From Billgrantia ethanolica (GTDB lineage: Bacteria > Pseudomonadota > Gammaproteobacteria > Pseudomonadales > Halomonadaceae): a stretch of DNA of 64,000 bases. A program made the position numbers and the translations under genes. Below the pieces are notes generated by a model. The model had not been told where the DNA came from and did not search any database. It worked only from the letters and a program-made list of their open reading frames with translations. The stretch spans positions 310,001 through 374,000 of the forward strand of contig NZ_JABFTX010000001.1 of the NCBI RefSeq assembly GCF_021404305.1. Reading direction: 5' to 3'. Every line of letters begins with the position of its first letter. The first letter of the stretch is position 1. Below are positions 18,378 to 26,525 of this stretch, one piece after another.

Positions 18378-19157
18378 ATGACGCACGTAGTCGAGCTCGT
18401 CACTCGCCAGGCGGATCCGGTCGAGGCGCTACTGGCGCTCTATCGTCAGCCGCCCCTGGATAGTCTCAAGGCCCCGGGGTTCGGTCCACCGGTGGTGGCC
18501 ACGCTGCCTGGCAGTGCGTTGCTCGATCGGGCAACACTCGATGAGCTGTTGGCACGCTATACGGCCAGTTTCGGTGAGGGGGCAGATCGTATGGCGGCAG
18601 CGTCGGTCTGGTCGAAGTATCTCTTCAGCCTGGTCTCGATACCGGCCCTGGTGGCCAATCTGCTGTTGGGGCGTGAGCTGCCGGTGAGTCCGGAACAACT
18701 GTGCGTCGAGCTAGGCGGCCGGGGCGAGGCAACTCGCCTGTGGCTGCGTGATGGCGGCGCTTCCCTGACGTCACTTTGCTTCGAGACCCGCTTCGCGACG
18801 CTGTTCGATGATTTTTGTACGCCTCTGATCGAGACGCTGGCCGAGCGCTCGGGGCTTTCGCCTAAGGTGTTCTGGAGCAATCTGGGCCACTACGTGGAAT
18901 ACGTGGGGCAGCTGTGCTCACGACATCCCTTCTTCATCGCGGCCGGGGAGCCGTTGCTGCGCTTTCTCGACACCAAGACGTTTGCCGACGGACGGCGCAA
19001 CCCGCTCTTCCAGCCGGTGCGCTACCTCGAGCTGAGCGGTGAAGCACCGGCTCGGGTGCGGCGGTTGTGTTGCGTCAAGTATCGCCTGCCAGGCGAGCCG
19101 CTGTGCGGCGGCTGCCCGTTGAAGCCCGAGCACCGCCCCAATAAGCGGCTGCGGTGA
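18378..19157 (+). CDS. fhuF: Siderophore-iron reductase, FhuF-like
   Basis: Cytoplasmic 2Fe-2S protein thought to release iron from hydroxamate siderophores by reduction. The start is ATG at 18378, with AGGAG in front; an ATG 30 nt earlier lacks a good site. The product is 259 aa. The diagnostic C-terminal cluster motif C-C-x10-C-x2-C is intact: Cys231, Cys232, Cys243 and Cys246. It lies 46 nt after fhuB, so the two are probably co-transcribed, and converges on fhuD. Confidence 0.9.
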   Translation: MTHVVELVTRQADPVEALLALYRQPPLDSLKAPGFGPPVVATLPGSALLDRATLDELLARYTASFGEGADRMAAASVWSKYLFSLVSIPALVANLLLGRELPVSPEQLCVELGGRGEATRLWLRDGGASLTSLCFETRFATLFDDFCTPLIETLAERSGLSPKVFWSNLGHYVEYVGQLCSRHPFFIAAGEPLLRFLDTKTFADGRRNPLFQPVRYLELSGEAPARVRRLCCVKYRLPGEPLCGGCPLKPEHRPNKRLR

Positions 19158-19192
19158 GCATCGGGAGCGTCGGGTGCCTTTCGGGATAGCAT

Positions 19193-20089
19193 CTAGGAAT
19201 CGGCGAGCGCGCCAGCGAGCAGCTCGGCGAAGCGCTGCGCCGAGGGCAAGGCGCCAAAGCTCCAGACCGGCGGTAGCGTGATCATGCTGCCGTCACGCAC
19301 GCTGGGTAAATGCTGCCATAGCGCACTGCGGCTAAGCTTGTCCTCTACCCCGATGGGGTAGGGCTCGACCACGACGAGTTGTGCGTCGAGGTCGAGCAGT
19401 CGTTCGAGACCGACGAGACTGAAGCCCCAGGTGTTGGTCTCGCCCTGCCAGGCATTCTCCAGGCCCAGGCGGTCCATCACGGCCTGGAACAGACCGTGCT
19501 CACCGAAGACCCGTACATGCCGTTCGTCCATGAACTGAACGACCAGCAAGGGGGAGGTGTCGTCCGGTAGCGTCTGGCGTAGGGTCTCGAAGCGTGCCTC
19601 GGTGGCGGCAATCAACGCTTCGGCTTCATCCTGGCGACCGTAAGCGGCGCCAAGCTCGCGAGTGAGGTGAAGAACCTGACTCCAGGTAGCGCCCTGAGGT
19701 GTGTAAATCGCCCATGTATCGACCGTGCCGATCCTCTCGAGTCGAGGCGCCAGGTAGCCGAACATCGGGGAGATGAGAATGTGCGCGGGGTCGAGCTGAG
19801 CCAGCAGTTCGACATTGGGCTGTGAGCGAAGCCCGATATCCATGACGCTTCCCGGTAGTCGAGGCTCGCCGACCCAACTGTGGTAGTCGCTTACCTGAGC
19901 GACTCCGTCGGGAGGTATGTCCAGAGCGACCAGCGTTTCGGCCAGAGTCCAGTCGAGAGCGACAAGGCCTGCGTTGGCACCGGCTGCCGCGGCGGCGGTA
20001 TCGTCATGGGGCTGGGCACAGGCCAGTGCCGGCAGGGTCGAGCCGAGCATTGCCGACGCCAACCAGGCAATATGTGTCTTGAGGGTCAT
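19193..20089 (-). CDS. fhuD: Periplasmic ferric-siderophore binding protein, FhuD-like
   Basis: Substrate-binding component of the hydroxamate ABC importer. The start is ATG at 20089 with AAGGAATGG upstream; a frame continuing to 20227 would place a signal peptide internally. The product is 298 aa, with signal peptide MTLKTHIAWLASAMLGSTLP and onward to ALACAQ. Periplasmic-binding fold features are VALDWTLAETLVALDIPPDG, DIGLRSQPNVELLAQLDP and ILISPMFGYLAPRLERIG, typical of FhuD. A Fur-like box lies near 20142-20160. It converges on fhuF with only 35 bp between stops. Confidence 0.92.
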   Translation of the reverse strand: MTLKTHIAWLASAMLGSTLPALACAQPHDDTAAAAAGANAGLVALDWTLAETLVALDIPPDGVAQVSDYHSWVGEPRLPGSVMDIGLRSQPNVELLAQLDPAHILISPMFGYLAPRLERIGTVDTWAIYTPQGATWSQVLHLTRELGAAYGRQDEAEALIAATEARFETLRQTLPDDTSPLLVVQFMDERHVRVFGEHGLFQAVMDRLGLENAWQGETNTWGFSLVGLERLLDLDAQLVVVEPYPIGVEDKLSRSALWQHLPSVRDGSMITLPPVWSFGALPSAQRFAELLAGALADS

Positions 20090-20141
20090 GCAAAGCCATT
20101 CCTTTGCTTGGTGTTGGGCTGTCGCGTCGCCTGTGGAAAGC

Positions 20142-20160
20142 GATTGAAAATTGTTATTAA
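20142..20160. promoter_or_regulatory. Fur-like box upstream of fhuD
   Basis: GATTGAAAATTGTTATTAA resembles an imperfect Fur site (on the minus strand AATAACAATTTTCAATC), 53-71 bp upstream of the fhuD start. It is AT-rich in an otherwise GC-rich context. Confidence 0.5.
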
Positions 20161-20228
20161 AAACCATTCGCGCGCATTCTGTCTTCCACCGAGTAGTGAT
20201 CTGCAGGGAAAGAGGTGCTCGCAACAAT

Positions 20229-20248
20229 ATTGATAACTGTTATCATTT
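20229..20248. promoter_or_regulatory. Fur box of the TonB2-type operon
   Basis: Centred on a perfect 13-bp dyad, GATAACTGTTATC (20232-20244), extended by flanking AT in the form TTGATAACTGTTATCATT. It lies about 95 bp upstream of the first gene at 20344. Confidence 0.75.
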
Positions 20249-20343
20249 ATGGCATCGTCATGCGCTTTGCTGGAAGCGTCTGAGCGTTTTTCATGCAGTA
20301 TCAGCGCTTCTCTGTGTCACGCCGTTCAGCCGGGAGTTAGCAC

Positions 20344-21117
20344 GTGAGACCGTTTCGCCATCCATGCCTCTGGGGGGCTGTGCTCGGGTTGGGCTTGGTC
20401 GCCTCGGCGTCCGCCGACTCTGCGTTATATCAAGAGTCGCGCGAGGCTCAGCGCAGCCAGGCCGAGCTTCAGGTGCGCATCGACGCCGCCGATGACGAGA
20501 CCCGCGCCATGCTCGAGGAGCTGCGCGAGCTGGAGCGCGCCGAGCGCCGCCTGACGCGTGAGAACGCCGAACTCGCACCGCGCAACGAGCGCCTGGCCGA
20601 GACGCTGGATCGCCGTGAGGTGGCAATCGATACCCTGGCGGAGACCCGTGAAGCCTTGCCGGTGCTGGAGGAGCGTCTGATCGAGCGGCTTGAGCAGTGG
20701 GTCGATGGCGACATGCCGTTCCTGCGCGAAGAGCGGCTGGCGCGGGTCGCCAGCCTGCGCTCTCAGGGCGAGGCACTGTCCGGCGCCGAGCGATGGGAGC
20801 GGATCGTCTCGGCGTGGCGCGCTGAGCTCGATTACGGTCGTGAGGTCGATGCCTGGCGCGGCTATCTCGGCGAGGGCGACTCGCGCCGCGAGGTGGATTA
20901 CCTGCGGCTGGGACGCGTGGGCTTCTATTACCTGACCCCGGATGGACGCGCCGGGCGCGTCTGGCAGGCCGACAGCGGCAGTTGGGCACCGCTGAACGAG
21001 GCTCAGCGCCGCGAGGTTCGCAACGGCTTGCGTATCGCTCGCGACCGCCGGGCGCCGGAACTGCTTACGCTGCCGGTTTCGCAGCCGCTCGAACGGGCTC
21101 CGGAGGGCGACGCATGA
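20344..21117 (+). CDS. DUF3450 family protein of the TonB2-type operon
   Basis: 257-aa exported protein: signal peptide MRPFRHPCLWGAVLGLGLVA ending at about residue 25 (SADSA), then a long Glu/Arg-rich coiled coil (about residues 30-110). The C-terminal domain has RVGFYYLTPDGRAGRVWQ. This is the DUF3450 family, which occurs at the head of marine TonB2/ExbB2/ExbD2 operons. A structural periplasmic partner role for the TtpC-like protein is inferred. The stop overlaps the next start (ATGA at 21114). Confidence 0.85.
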   Translation: MRPFRHPCLWGAVLGLGLVASASADSALYQESREAQRSQAELQVRIDAADDETRAMLEELRELERAERRLTRENAELAPRNERLAETLDRREVAIDTLAETREALPVLEERLIERLEQWVDGDMPFLREERLARVASLRSQGEALSGAERWERIVSAWRAELDYGREVDAWRGYLGEGDSRREVDYLRLGRVGFYYLTPDGRAGRVWQADSGSWAPLNEAQRREVRNGLRIARDRRAPELLTLPVSQPLERAPEGDA

Positions 21118-22493
21118 AGACCTTGTGCCACTCGTTCTCTTTCACGGCCGGCTTGCTGATCGCCCTCTTTCTGACAGCTCCGGTCATGGCTCAGTCCGAG
21201 CCGCTGACTACTCTGCGCGCCGAGCGTGAGGCCGCCGAGGCCCGCGACCAGGCGCGCCTGGCCGAGCTGCTGGAGGATCGGGGCGCCCTGGAAACCGCGC
21301 TCGAGGAGGCCCGTGCCGCCCATGCGCAGGCCGAGACGCGCAATACTGAGCTACAGGCTGAAGCCGAGGTGCTGAGCCAACGGCAGGCCGAGCTCGAAGC
21401 GCGTCAGCAGGAGCAGGGAGACGACTTGGCGGCGATCCTGGCTTCACTGCAGCAGCACAGCGGTGAGCTGCGCGACAGCCTGGCCGATAGCTGGCTGGTC
21501 GTGCGGGGTGCGGGGCTGCCGTCGCGGCTCGACGATGCCGAGGTGCTCGAGCTCGCCCATCTCGAGGAGTTCGCCGACCGCCTGGTGGCGCTGACCGCCG
21601 ATACCGCCCGGGTGGTTCGCTTCGAGGCGCCGGTGGCTGCTGCCGATGGTGTGATCGCGCCGCGTGAGGTGATCCGGCTGGGCGACTTCACTGCCTTCAC
21701 CGAGGGACATCTGCTGCGTCGCGGTGCCGACGACCAGGCCCTGTCGGTAGTCGAGCGCACCCCGCGGGAAGTGGCCGCCAGCCTGGCCGCGTTCCATGCC
21801 GGTGAGTCGCGCTCGCTGACCTTCGACCCTACCCGTGGTCAGGTCATGGCGGCGCTGGCCCAGCGGCCGAGTCTGGTCGAACGCTTCCACCAGGGCGGGG
21901 CGGTCGGCTACGTGGTAGTGGGGCTCGGCGCTCTTGGCCTGCTGGTCGCCCTGCTGCAGTACGCTTACCTGCTGAAAGTGACGCTGGCCATGCGCCGCCA
22001 GCTGCGCGACCTCACCACGCTGCGCGAGGACAACCCGCTCGGGCGTGTGCTGCTGCGCTTCCGCGCACTGCGCGACGATCCCGTGCCGGAGGCGCTCGAG
22101 GCGCGCCTCGACGAAGCGGTGCTGGCCGAGCTGCCGCGCCTGGAGCGTGGCCAGCCGCTGGTCAAGCTGCTGGCGGCAGTGGCGCCGCTGCTGGGTCTGC
22201 TGGGCACCGTTACCGGCATGATCGTGACCTTCCAGGCGATCACCGTGTTCGGCACCGGCGACCCGCAGCTGATGGCCGGCGGCATCAGCCAGGCACTGGT
22301 GACCACGGTGCTGGGACTGATCACCGCCGTACCGCTGCTGTTCGCCCACACCGCCCTGGCCGGGCGCAGCCGCCATCTGGCGGGCCTGGTCGAGGGGCAG
22401 GCCAGCGCCGCCCTGGCCGAGCAGCTCGAACAGCGCCCCCACGGACCCGATGTCGCGACCGGGAGCGCACGCCGCGATGCCGCCTTGGCTTGA
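21114..22493 (+). CDS. TtpC-like extended ExbB/TolQ-family proton channel component
   Basis: 459 aa from the ATG at 21114, which overlaps the preceding stop; the open frame begins earlier but inside the previous gene. It has a signal peptide (through VMAQS), a coiled coil of about 110 residues, a middle domain, then a C-terminal MotA/TolQ/ExbB domain with LLAAVAPLLGLLGTVTGMI and GISQALVTTVLGLITAVP. This layout is that of TtpC, a protein required in Vibrio TonB2 systems. With ExbB, ExbD and TonB it should transduce proton-motive force to IutA. Confidence 0.88.
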   Translation: MKTLCHSFSFTAGLLIALFLTAPVMAQSEPLTTLRAEREAAEARDQARLAELLEDRGALETALEEARAAHAQAETRNTELQAEAEVLSQRQAELEARQQEQGDDLAAILASLQQHSGELRDSLADSWLVVRGAGLPSRLDDAEVLELAHLEEFADRLVALTADTARVVRFEAPVAAADGVIAPREVIRLGDFTAFTEGHLLRRGADDQALSVVERTPREVAASLAAFHAGESRSLTFDPTRGQVMAALAQRPSLVERFHQGGAVGYVVVGLGALGLLVALLQYAYLLKVTLAMRRQLRDLTTLREDNPLGRVLLRFRALRDDPVPEALEARLDEAVLAELPRLERGQPLVKLLAAVAPLLGLLGTVTGMIVTFQAITVFGTGDPQLMAGGISQALVTTVLGLITAVPLLFAHTALAGRSRHLAGLVEGQASAALAEQLEQRPHGPDVATGSARRDAALA

Positions 22494-23025
22494 GACAGGG
22501 GGCCTTGAACCGCTCCAGCGTCTGGTCGAGGCCGGTGGCGTGGTGCTGGTGGTCATCGCCCTGGTGGCGATGCTGCTGTTCAGCCTGGCATTGGAGCGGG
22601 TGTGGTATTTCCGCCTCACCTACCGCCGGGCCAGACGCGCCCTTATTGCACGCTGGGCGGCGCGCCAGGACCACCTGAGCTGGAGCGCCCTGACCCTGCG
22701 CGAGGTCTGGGCGCGCGAGCTGATCGGACGCCTGCGCCGTCCGCTGCCGTGGCTCAAGCTGCTGGTGGCGCTGTGCCCGCTGCTGGGTCTGCTGGGCACC
22801 GTGACCGGCATGATCGCCGTGTTCGACAGCCTGGCGATGACCGATACCAGCCAGGCCCGCGCCATGGCCGATGGCGTGGCCCGCGCAACCCTGCCGACTT
22901 TGACCGGCATGGCGGTGGCGGTGGTGGGGCTGCTGTTCACCAGCCGCCTCGAGCAGATCATTCGACGCGAGGACCAGCGGCTGCACGACCGTCTGGCCCG
23001 TGCCGTGGAGGATACCGATGCGTAG
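22477..23025 (+). CDS. exbB: ExbB2-type biopolymer transport protein
   Basis: Inner-membrane proton channel subunit. From the ATG at 22477 it is 182 aa; an alternative ATG at 22450 adds nine polar residues. Both overlap the preceding gene, and GGAG about ten bases upstream slightly favours 22477. TM1 is LVEAGGVVLVVIALVAMLLF; the paired C-terminal helices carry LLVALCPLLGLLGTVTGMIAVF and TLPTLTGMAVAVVGLLFTSRL, the MotA/TolQ/ExbB signature. It overlaps exbD by 8 nt. Confidence 0.9.
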   Translation: MPPWLETGGLEPLQRLVEAGGVVLVVIALVAMLLFSLALERVWYFRLTYRRARRALIARWAARQDHLSWSALTLREVWARELIGRLRRPLPWLKLLVALCPLLGLLGTVTGMIAVFDSLAMTDTSQARAMADGVARATLPTLTGMAVAVVGLLFTSRLEQIIRREDQRLHDRLARAVEDTDA

Positions 23026-23425
23026 ACGCCGAGTTGGCGCCGACGACGGCGAGGCCAGCGAGGTCAACCTGACCCCGATGCTGGACGTCGTCTTCATCAT
23101 GCTGATCTTCTTCATCGTCACCACCAGCTTCATCAAGGAGAGTGGGGTGGAGATTGAGCGGCCGGAATCCAGCGCCGCCACACCGCGGCCCGATGCCCAG
23201 GTGATGGTCGCCATCACGCCCGAAGGGGCGGTGTGGGTCGATGGCCGTGCGGTGGATCTGCACCGCGTGGGTAACGAGGTGGCCGGGCTGGTGAGCGAAG
23301 AGGGCTCGGTGGTGATCCAGGCCGACCGCGACTCCACCACCGGCCTGTTGATCGAGGTGATGGACCGCATTCGCGAGGCCGGCGTGGAGCAGGTGGCCGT
23401 CGCCGCCAGTCGGAGTCGGTCGTGA
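23018..23425 (+). CDS. exbD: ExbD-type biopolymer transport protein
   Basis: 135-aa ExbD/TolR protein using the ATG at 23018, preceded by GGAGG; an earlier in-frame ATG at 23000 lies deeper in exbB. The conserved N-terminal segment VNLTPMLDVVFIMLIFFIVT carries the essential membrane Asp (LDVVF) of the proton path. The periplasmic domain follows. Its stop overlaps the GTG start of tonB, so exbB, exbD and tonB are translationally coupled. Confidence 0.93.
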   Translation: MRRRRVGADDGEASEVNLTPMLDVVFIMLIFFIVTTSFIKESGVEIERPESSAATPRPDAQVMVAITPEGAVWVDGRAVDLHRVGNEVAGLVSEEGSVVIQADRDSTTGLLIEVMDRIREAGVEQVAVAASRSRS

Positions 23426-24177
23426 CGCGCATCCCTCTCTCTTCGCTTGGCGGGGTGGCCCTGGCGTTGCTGCTGTTCTGGCTGCTGGCACTGCTGGTGG
23501 CACCGCCGGAGGAGGAGTTCGACGTCGTCGATGTCAGCATGACCATGAGCATGGTCGAGGCGCCGGAGCCGGTGCAGGAGGAGACGATCGAGCCCAGTGC
23601 CGAGCCACCGCCCCCGCAAGTAGAGGCCACTCCACCTCCGCAGCCGGAGCCGCTGCCGCCGCTGGAGAGTTCGATCGCCATGCCGGAGCCGGAGCTGCCG
23701 CCGGAGCCCATGGAGCCGGTAGAGCTCGACGCCACGCTACCCGAGCTTGCCGAGGCGCAGCCCGAACCGCCGCCTGAGCCGAAACCGGAACCGCGGCCCC
23801 AGCTCGAGCCGGCCCCTGCGCCACAGCCGGCCCCAGCGCCTGCGGCAGCGCCCAGCGCTGCGCAGGAGGGGCCAGTCACCGAGCAGGCGGCGCCTGCCGA
23901 GTCGGGTCCGGTGGACGTGGGTGAAATAGCGCCGACCAGCCGCGTGCCGCCGGAATATCCATCACGCGCCCAGCGTCGAGGGTTGGAAGGGCATGTGGAG
24001 CTGCAGTTCCTGATCCGTCCAGACGGCAGCGTCGACCGTTCGTCGATCCGCGTGGTCGAGTCGCAGCCGCGTAATGTCTTCGATTCGGCTGCCGAGCAGG
24101 CCGTGGCGCGCTGGCAGTTCGAGCCGGCCAGCGGTGTGCGCCGGGCGCGGCAACGTCTCGAGTTCCAGCTGAGGTAA
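23422..24177 (+). CDS. tonB: TonB energy transducer
   Basis: 251 aa from a GTG at 23422, overlapping the exbD stop (GTGA). There is one N-terminal membrane span (ALALLLFWLLALLVA), then a long Pro/Glu/Gln-rich spacer (about residues 45-150) that reaches across the periplasm. The C-terminal TonB domain has PPEYPSRAQRRGLEGHVELQF and AVARWQFEP. It should touch the TonB box of IutA. The spacer is unusually acidic, with repeated PEP/PEPPPEP units. Confidence 0.92.
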   Translation: MTRIPLSSLGGVALALLLFWLLALLVAPPEEEFDVVDVSMTMSMVEAPEPVQEETIEPSAEPPPPQVEATPPPQPEPLPPLESSIAMPEPELPPEPMEPVELDATLPELAEAQPEPPPEPKPEPRPQLEPAPAPQPAPAPAAAPSAAQEGPVTEQAAPAESGPVDVGEIAPTSRVPPEYPSRAQRRGLEGHVELQFLIRPDGSVDRSSIRVVESQPRNVFDSAAEQAVARWQFEPASGVRRARQRLEFQLR

Positions 24178-24181
24178 GGCC

Positions 24182-25261
24182 ATGAAGATGCGAGCCGCGA
24201 TTCGCCTGATCGTCTGTGTCGGCCTGCTGCTGACCGCCGCGGCGCAAGCCGATGCACCGGCACTTTCTGGCGACATCATCGCCGATCTGGAGCAGCTCCA
24301 GCGTCAGCTGCAGCAGGGCGAGCATGACAGCGTGGCCGAGCGCGCACGCTCGCAGGCACAACGTTTGGAAGGTGGCAACACCGCCGACCGCTGGGCCGCT
24401 GCGCTGTATCGCCAACTGGCGGCGGGGGCGGAAGCCGGGGCAGGGCGCAGCGAATCCGCTGCCGATCAGCTGCGCCAGGCGCGGCGGGTGCAGGAGGCGC
24501 CGCTCTCTCAGCGCGACCGCTGGCTGCGCGAGGAGGCACGTTTGCGCTTGGCCTCGGGGCAGACCGAAGAGGCGGTGGCGCTGTGGCTCGACTGGCATGA
24601 ACGCCACGCTAGCAGCAGCGATGACCGCTGGCGTCTGGCGCGTGCCCTGGCGGAGCTGCAACGCTGGGAAGAGGCCGCGGGTTGGGTCGAGCGTGCGCTG
24701 GCGGATGACCCTGCTCCCGATGAGCGACGTCAGATGCTGGCTGCCAGCGTGTTCCAGCACGCCGGGCGCGGCGAAGAGGCCCTGGCCAGGCTGGAGGCTA
24801 CCCTGGGGGCCGAGGCTCCGCCCGAGGCCTGGCGACGGGCGGCGGCACTGGCCCAAGGGTTGGGCGATGCCCAGCGCGCTGCGGCCATCTGGGAAGCCGG
24901 CTGGCGTCTGGGAGTACTGAAGGGAGAGACGGACCTGCGTCAGCGCATCGAGCTGCACCTGATTGCCGGCACGCCGGCCCGGGCTGCGGAATATCTCGAA
25001 GCGGCGGTGGCCGACGAGGTGCTGCCCGACACCCTGGACAATCGGCGCCTGCTGGCCCGCGCCTGGGAGCAGGCCCGCGACCGCGAACGGGCGCTGGAGG
25101 CCTGGCGCGAGGTGGCACAGCGCAGCGAGAAAGGCGATGACTGGCAGCGCCTGGCGCTGCTGGCCAATGGCTGGGGGCGGCTCGAGCTGGCGCAGGAGGC
25201 GATGCAGCAAGCCCAGCGCCGCGGGGCGGAAGTCGACCCACACTGGCTCTCGACTCGCTAG
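24182..25261 (+). CDS. TPR-repeat periplasmic protein of the TonB2-type operon
   Basis: 359 aa with signal peptide (to AAAQADA) and then mostly alpha-helical TPR-like repeats rich in Ala, Glu, Arg and Leu, for example RWRLARALAELQRWEEAAGW and LLARAWEQARDRERALEAWR. It starts 4 nt after tonB. Such tetratricopeptide proteins end many TonB2 operons; the exact function is not known. It is the last gene of the Fur-controlled operon and converges on xthA with a 30-bp gap that shows no clear terminator. Confidence 0.83.
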   Translation: MKMRAAIRLIVCVGLLLTAAAQADAPALSGDIIADLEQLQRQLQQGEHDSVAERARSQAQRLEGGNTADRWAAALYRQLAAGAEAGAGRSESAADQLRQARRVQEAPLSQRDRWLREEARLRLASGQTEEAVALWLDWHERHASSSDDRWRLARALAELQRWEEAAGWVERALADDPAPDERRQMLAASVFQHAGRGEEALARLEATLGAEAPPEAWRRAAALAQGLGDAQRAAAIWEAGWRLGVLKGETDLRQRIELHLIAGTPARAAEYLEAAVADEVLPDTLDNRRLLARAWEQARDRERALEAWREVAQRSEKGDDWQRLALLANGWGRLELAQEAMQQAQRRGAEVDPHWLSTR

Positions 25262-25291
25262 CAAGCCGAGCGCCAGTGGGTCAGGAATGGC

Positions 25292-26125
25292 TCAGAGTTC
25301 GAACTCGGTCCACACCGGGGCGTGGTCGGAAGGACGCTCCATGCCACGCAGGTCGTAGTCGATGCCGGCATCGCGCACGCGCTCGGCCAGCGGTGCCGTG
25401 ACCAGGATATAGTCGATGCGCAGGCCGCGCCTGGGCTCGCGTTCGAAACCGCGGGAGCGATAGTCGAACCAGCTGAAGCGGTCGTCCACCTCTGGGTAAC
25501 GCACCCGATAGCTGTCGCTGAGTCCCCATGCCTTGAGCGTGCCGAGCCACTCCCGCTCGATCGGCTGGAAGCTGGTCTTGCCTTCGCGCAGCCAGCGCTT
25601 GCGGTTGTCCTCGCCGATGCCGATGTCGATGTCCTCGGGGGAGATGTTGAAATCCCCCATCACCACCAGTCGCTCGTCGGGGCGATGGCGCTCCCGCAGC
25701 AGCGCGATCAGCTGCGCGTAGAACTCGCGCTTGTTGGGAAACTTGGTGGGGTGATCGACGTTCTCGCCCTGGGGGAAGTAGCCGTTCCACACGGTCAGCG
25801 CTTCGCCGTCGGCGGTGCGCAGGCGCGCGCCGATCAGGCGGCGCTGGGACTCCTCGCCGTCGCCGGGCAGGCCGAAGAAGACCTCTTCCGGCCCGCTCGG
25901 GCAGAGCGTCTTGTGGCACATCAGTGCGACGCCGTAGTGGCCCTTCTGGCCGTGGTAGTGGACGTGATAGCCCATGGCTTCGACAGCTTCGCGGGGAAAC
26001 TCGTCGTCATGCACCTTGGTTTCCTGCAGGCCGATCACCAACGGTTGGTGGGTGGTGATCAGCGCCTCGAGCTGGTGCAGTCGGGCGCGCAGACCGTTGA
26101 TGTTGAACGAGACAAGGCGTGTCAC
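25292..26125 (-). CDS. xthA: Exodeoxyribonuclease III (AP endonuclease)
   Basis: Mg-dependent 3'-5' exonuclease and AP endonuclease of base-excision repair. At 277 aa it is full length. Family motifs are [10 protein letters not shown] (N-terminus), [12 protein letters not shown] with the metal-binding Glu, [20 protein letters not shown] and the catalytic end SDHAPVW. The start at 26125 overlaps the stop of the small basic gene upstream (ATGA), so the two are probably one transcript. Confidence 0.95.
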   Translation of the reverse strand: MTRLVSFNINGLRARLHQLEALITTHQPLVIGLQETKVHDDEFPREAVEAMGYHVHYHGQKGHYGVALMCHKTLCPSGPEEVFFGLPGDGEESQRRLIGARLRTADGEALTVWNGYFPQGENVDHPTKFPNKREFYAQLIALLRERHRPDERLVVMGDFNISPEDIDIGIGEDNRKRWLREGKTSFQPIEREWLGTLKAWGLSDSYRVRYPEVDDRFSWFDYRSRGFEREPRRGLRIDYILVTAPLAERVRDAGIDYDLRGMERPSDHAPVWTEFEL

Positions 26126-26382
26126 TCGTCATGCTCCTCGCGAGTCGTTGCACTCTGTTCCGAGGCGGGCTCAGGGTGGATGGCGATGCTGGCACCCTGT
26201 TCCTGGCGGGCCAGCTTGCGTGCCGCCTGCAGCTTGCGCTGCTGGCGCTTCTTCTGGGTGAAGCGACGCGACGAAGTTACCTGGTCGGGGTTTTCGTGGC
26301 GCCACTTCTTGTAGTCCTTGCGCTTGCCGGTGCGGATGGTCACCTTGTCGGCCAGCGAGCGGGTCTTTTTACGGCGGGTCAT
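26122..26382 (-). CDS. Small highly basic protein upstream of xthA
   Basis: 86 aa, not recognised. The first 60 residues are extremely rich in Lys and Arg ([33 protein letters not shown]), followed by an acidic Ser/Glu tail. There is no membrane span. The ATGA overlap with xthA suggests translational coupling. It could be a nucleic-acid or ribosome-associated protein; this is inference from composition only. It is divergent from rhlB across 143 bp. Confidence 0.7.
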   Translation of the reverse strand: MTRRKKTRSLADKVTIRTGKRKDYKKWRHENPDQVTSSRRFTQKKRQQRKLQAARKLARQEQGASIAIHPEPASEQSATTREEHDE

Positions 26383-26525
26383 TGGCCGGACTCCTGATCT
26401 TGGAGAGCTGCATGTGTGGGCATTCTACCAGCCCGATGCAAGAGGCGCGCCCTCCTCGCCATAGGCTGGTACAATATGCGGCTGTACGAAGTTCACCCCA
26501 TTGCTACGGACAAGACATACAGCCT

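Noticed and set aside
19158..19192. Terminator between fhuF and fhuD
   Set aside because: No stable inverted repeat with a T run is visible in the 35 bp.
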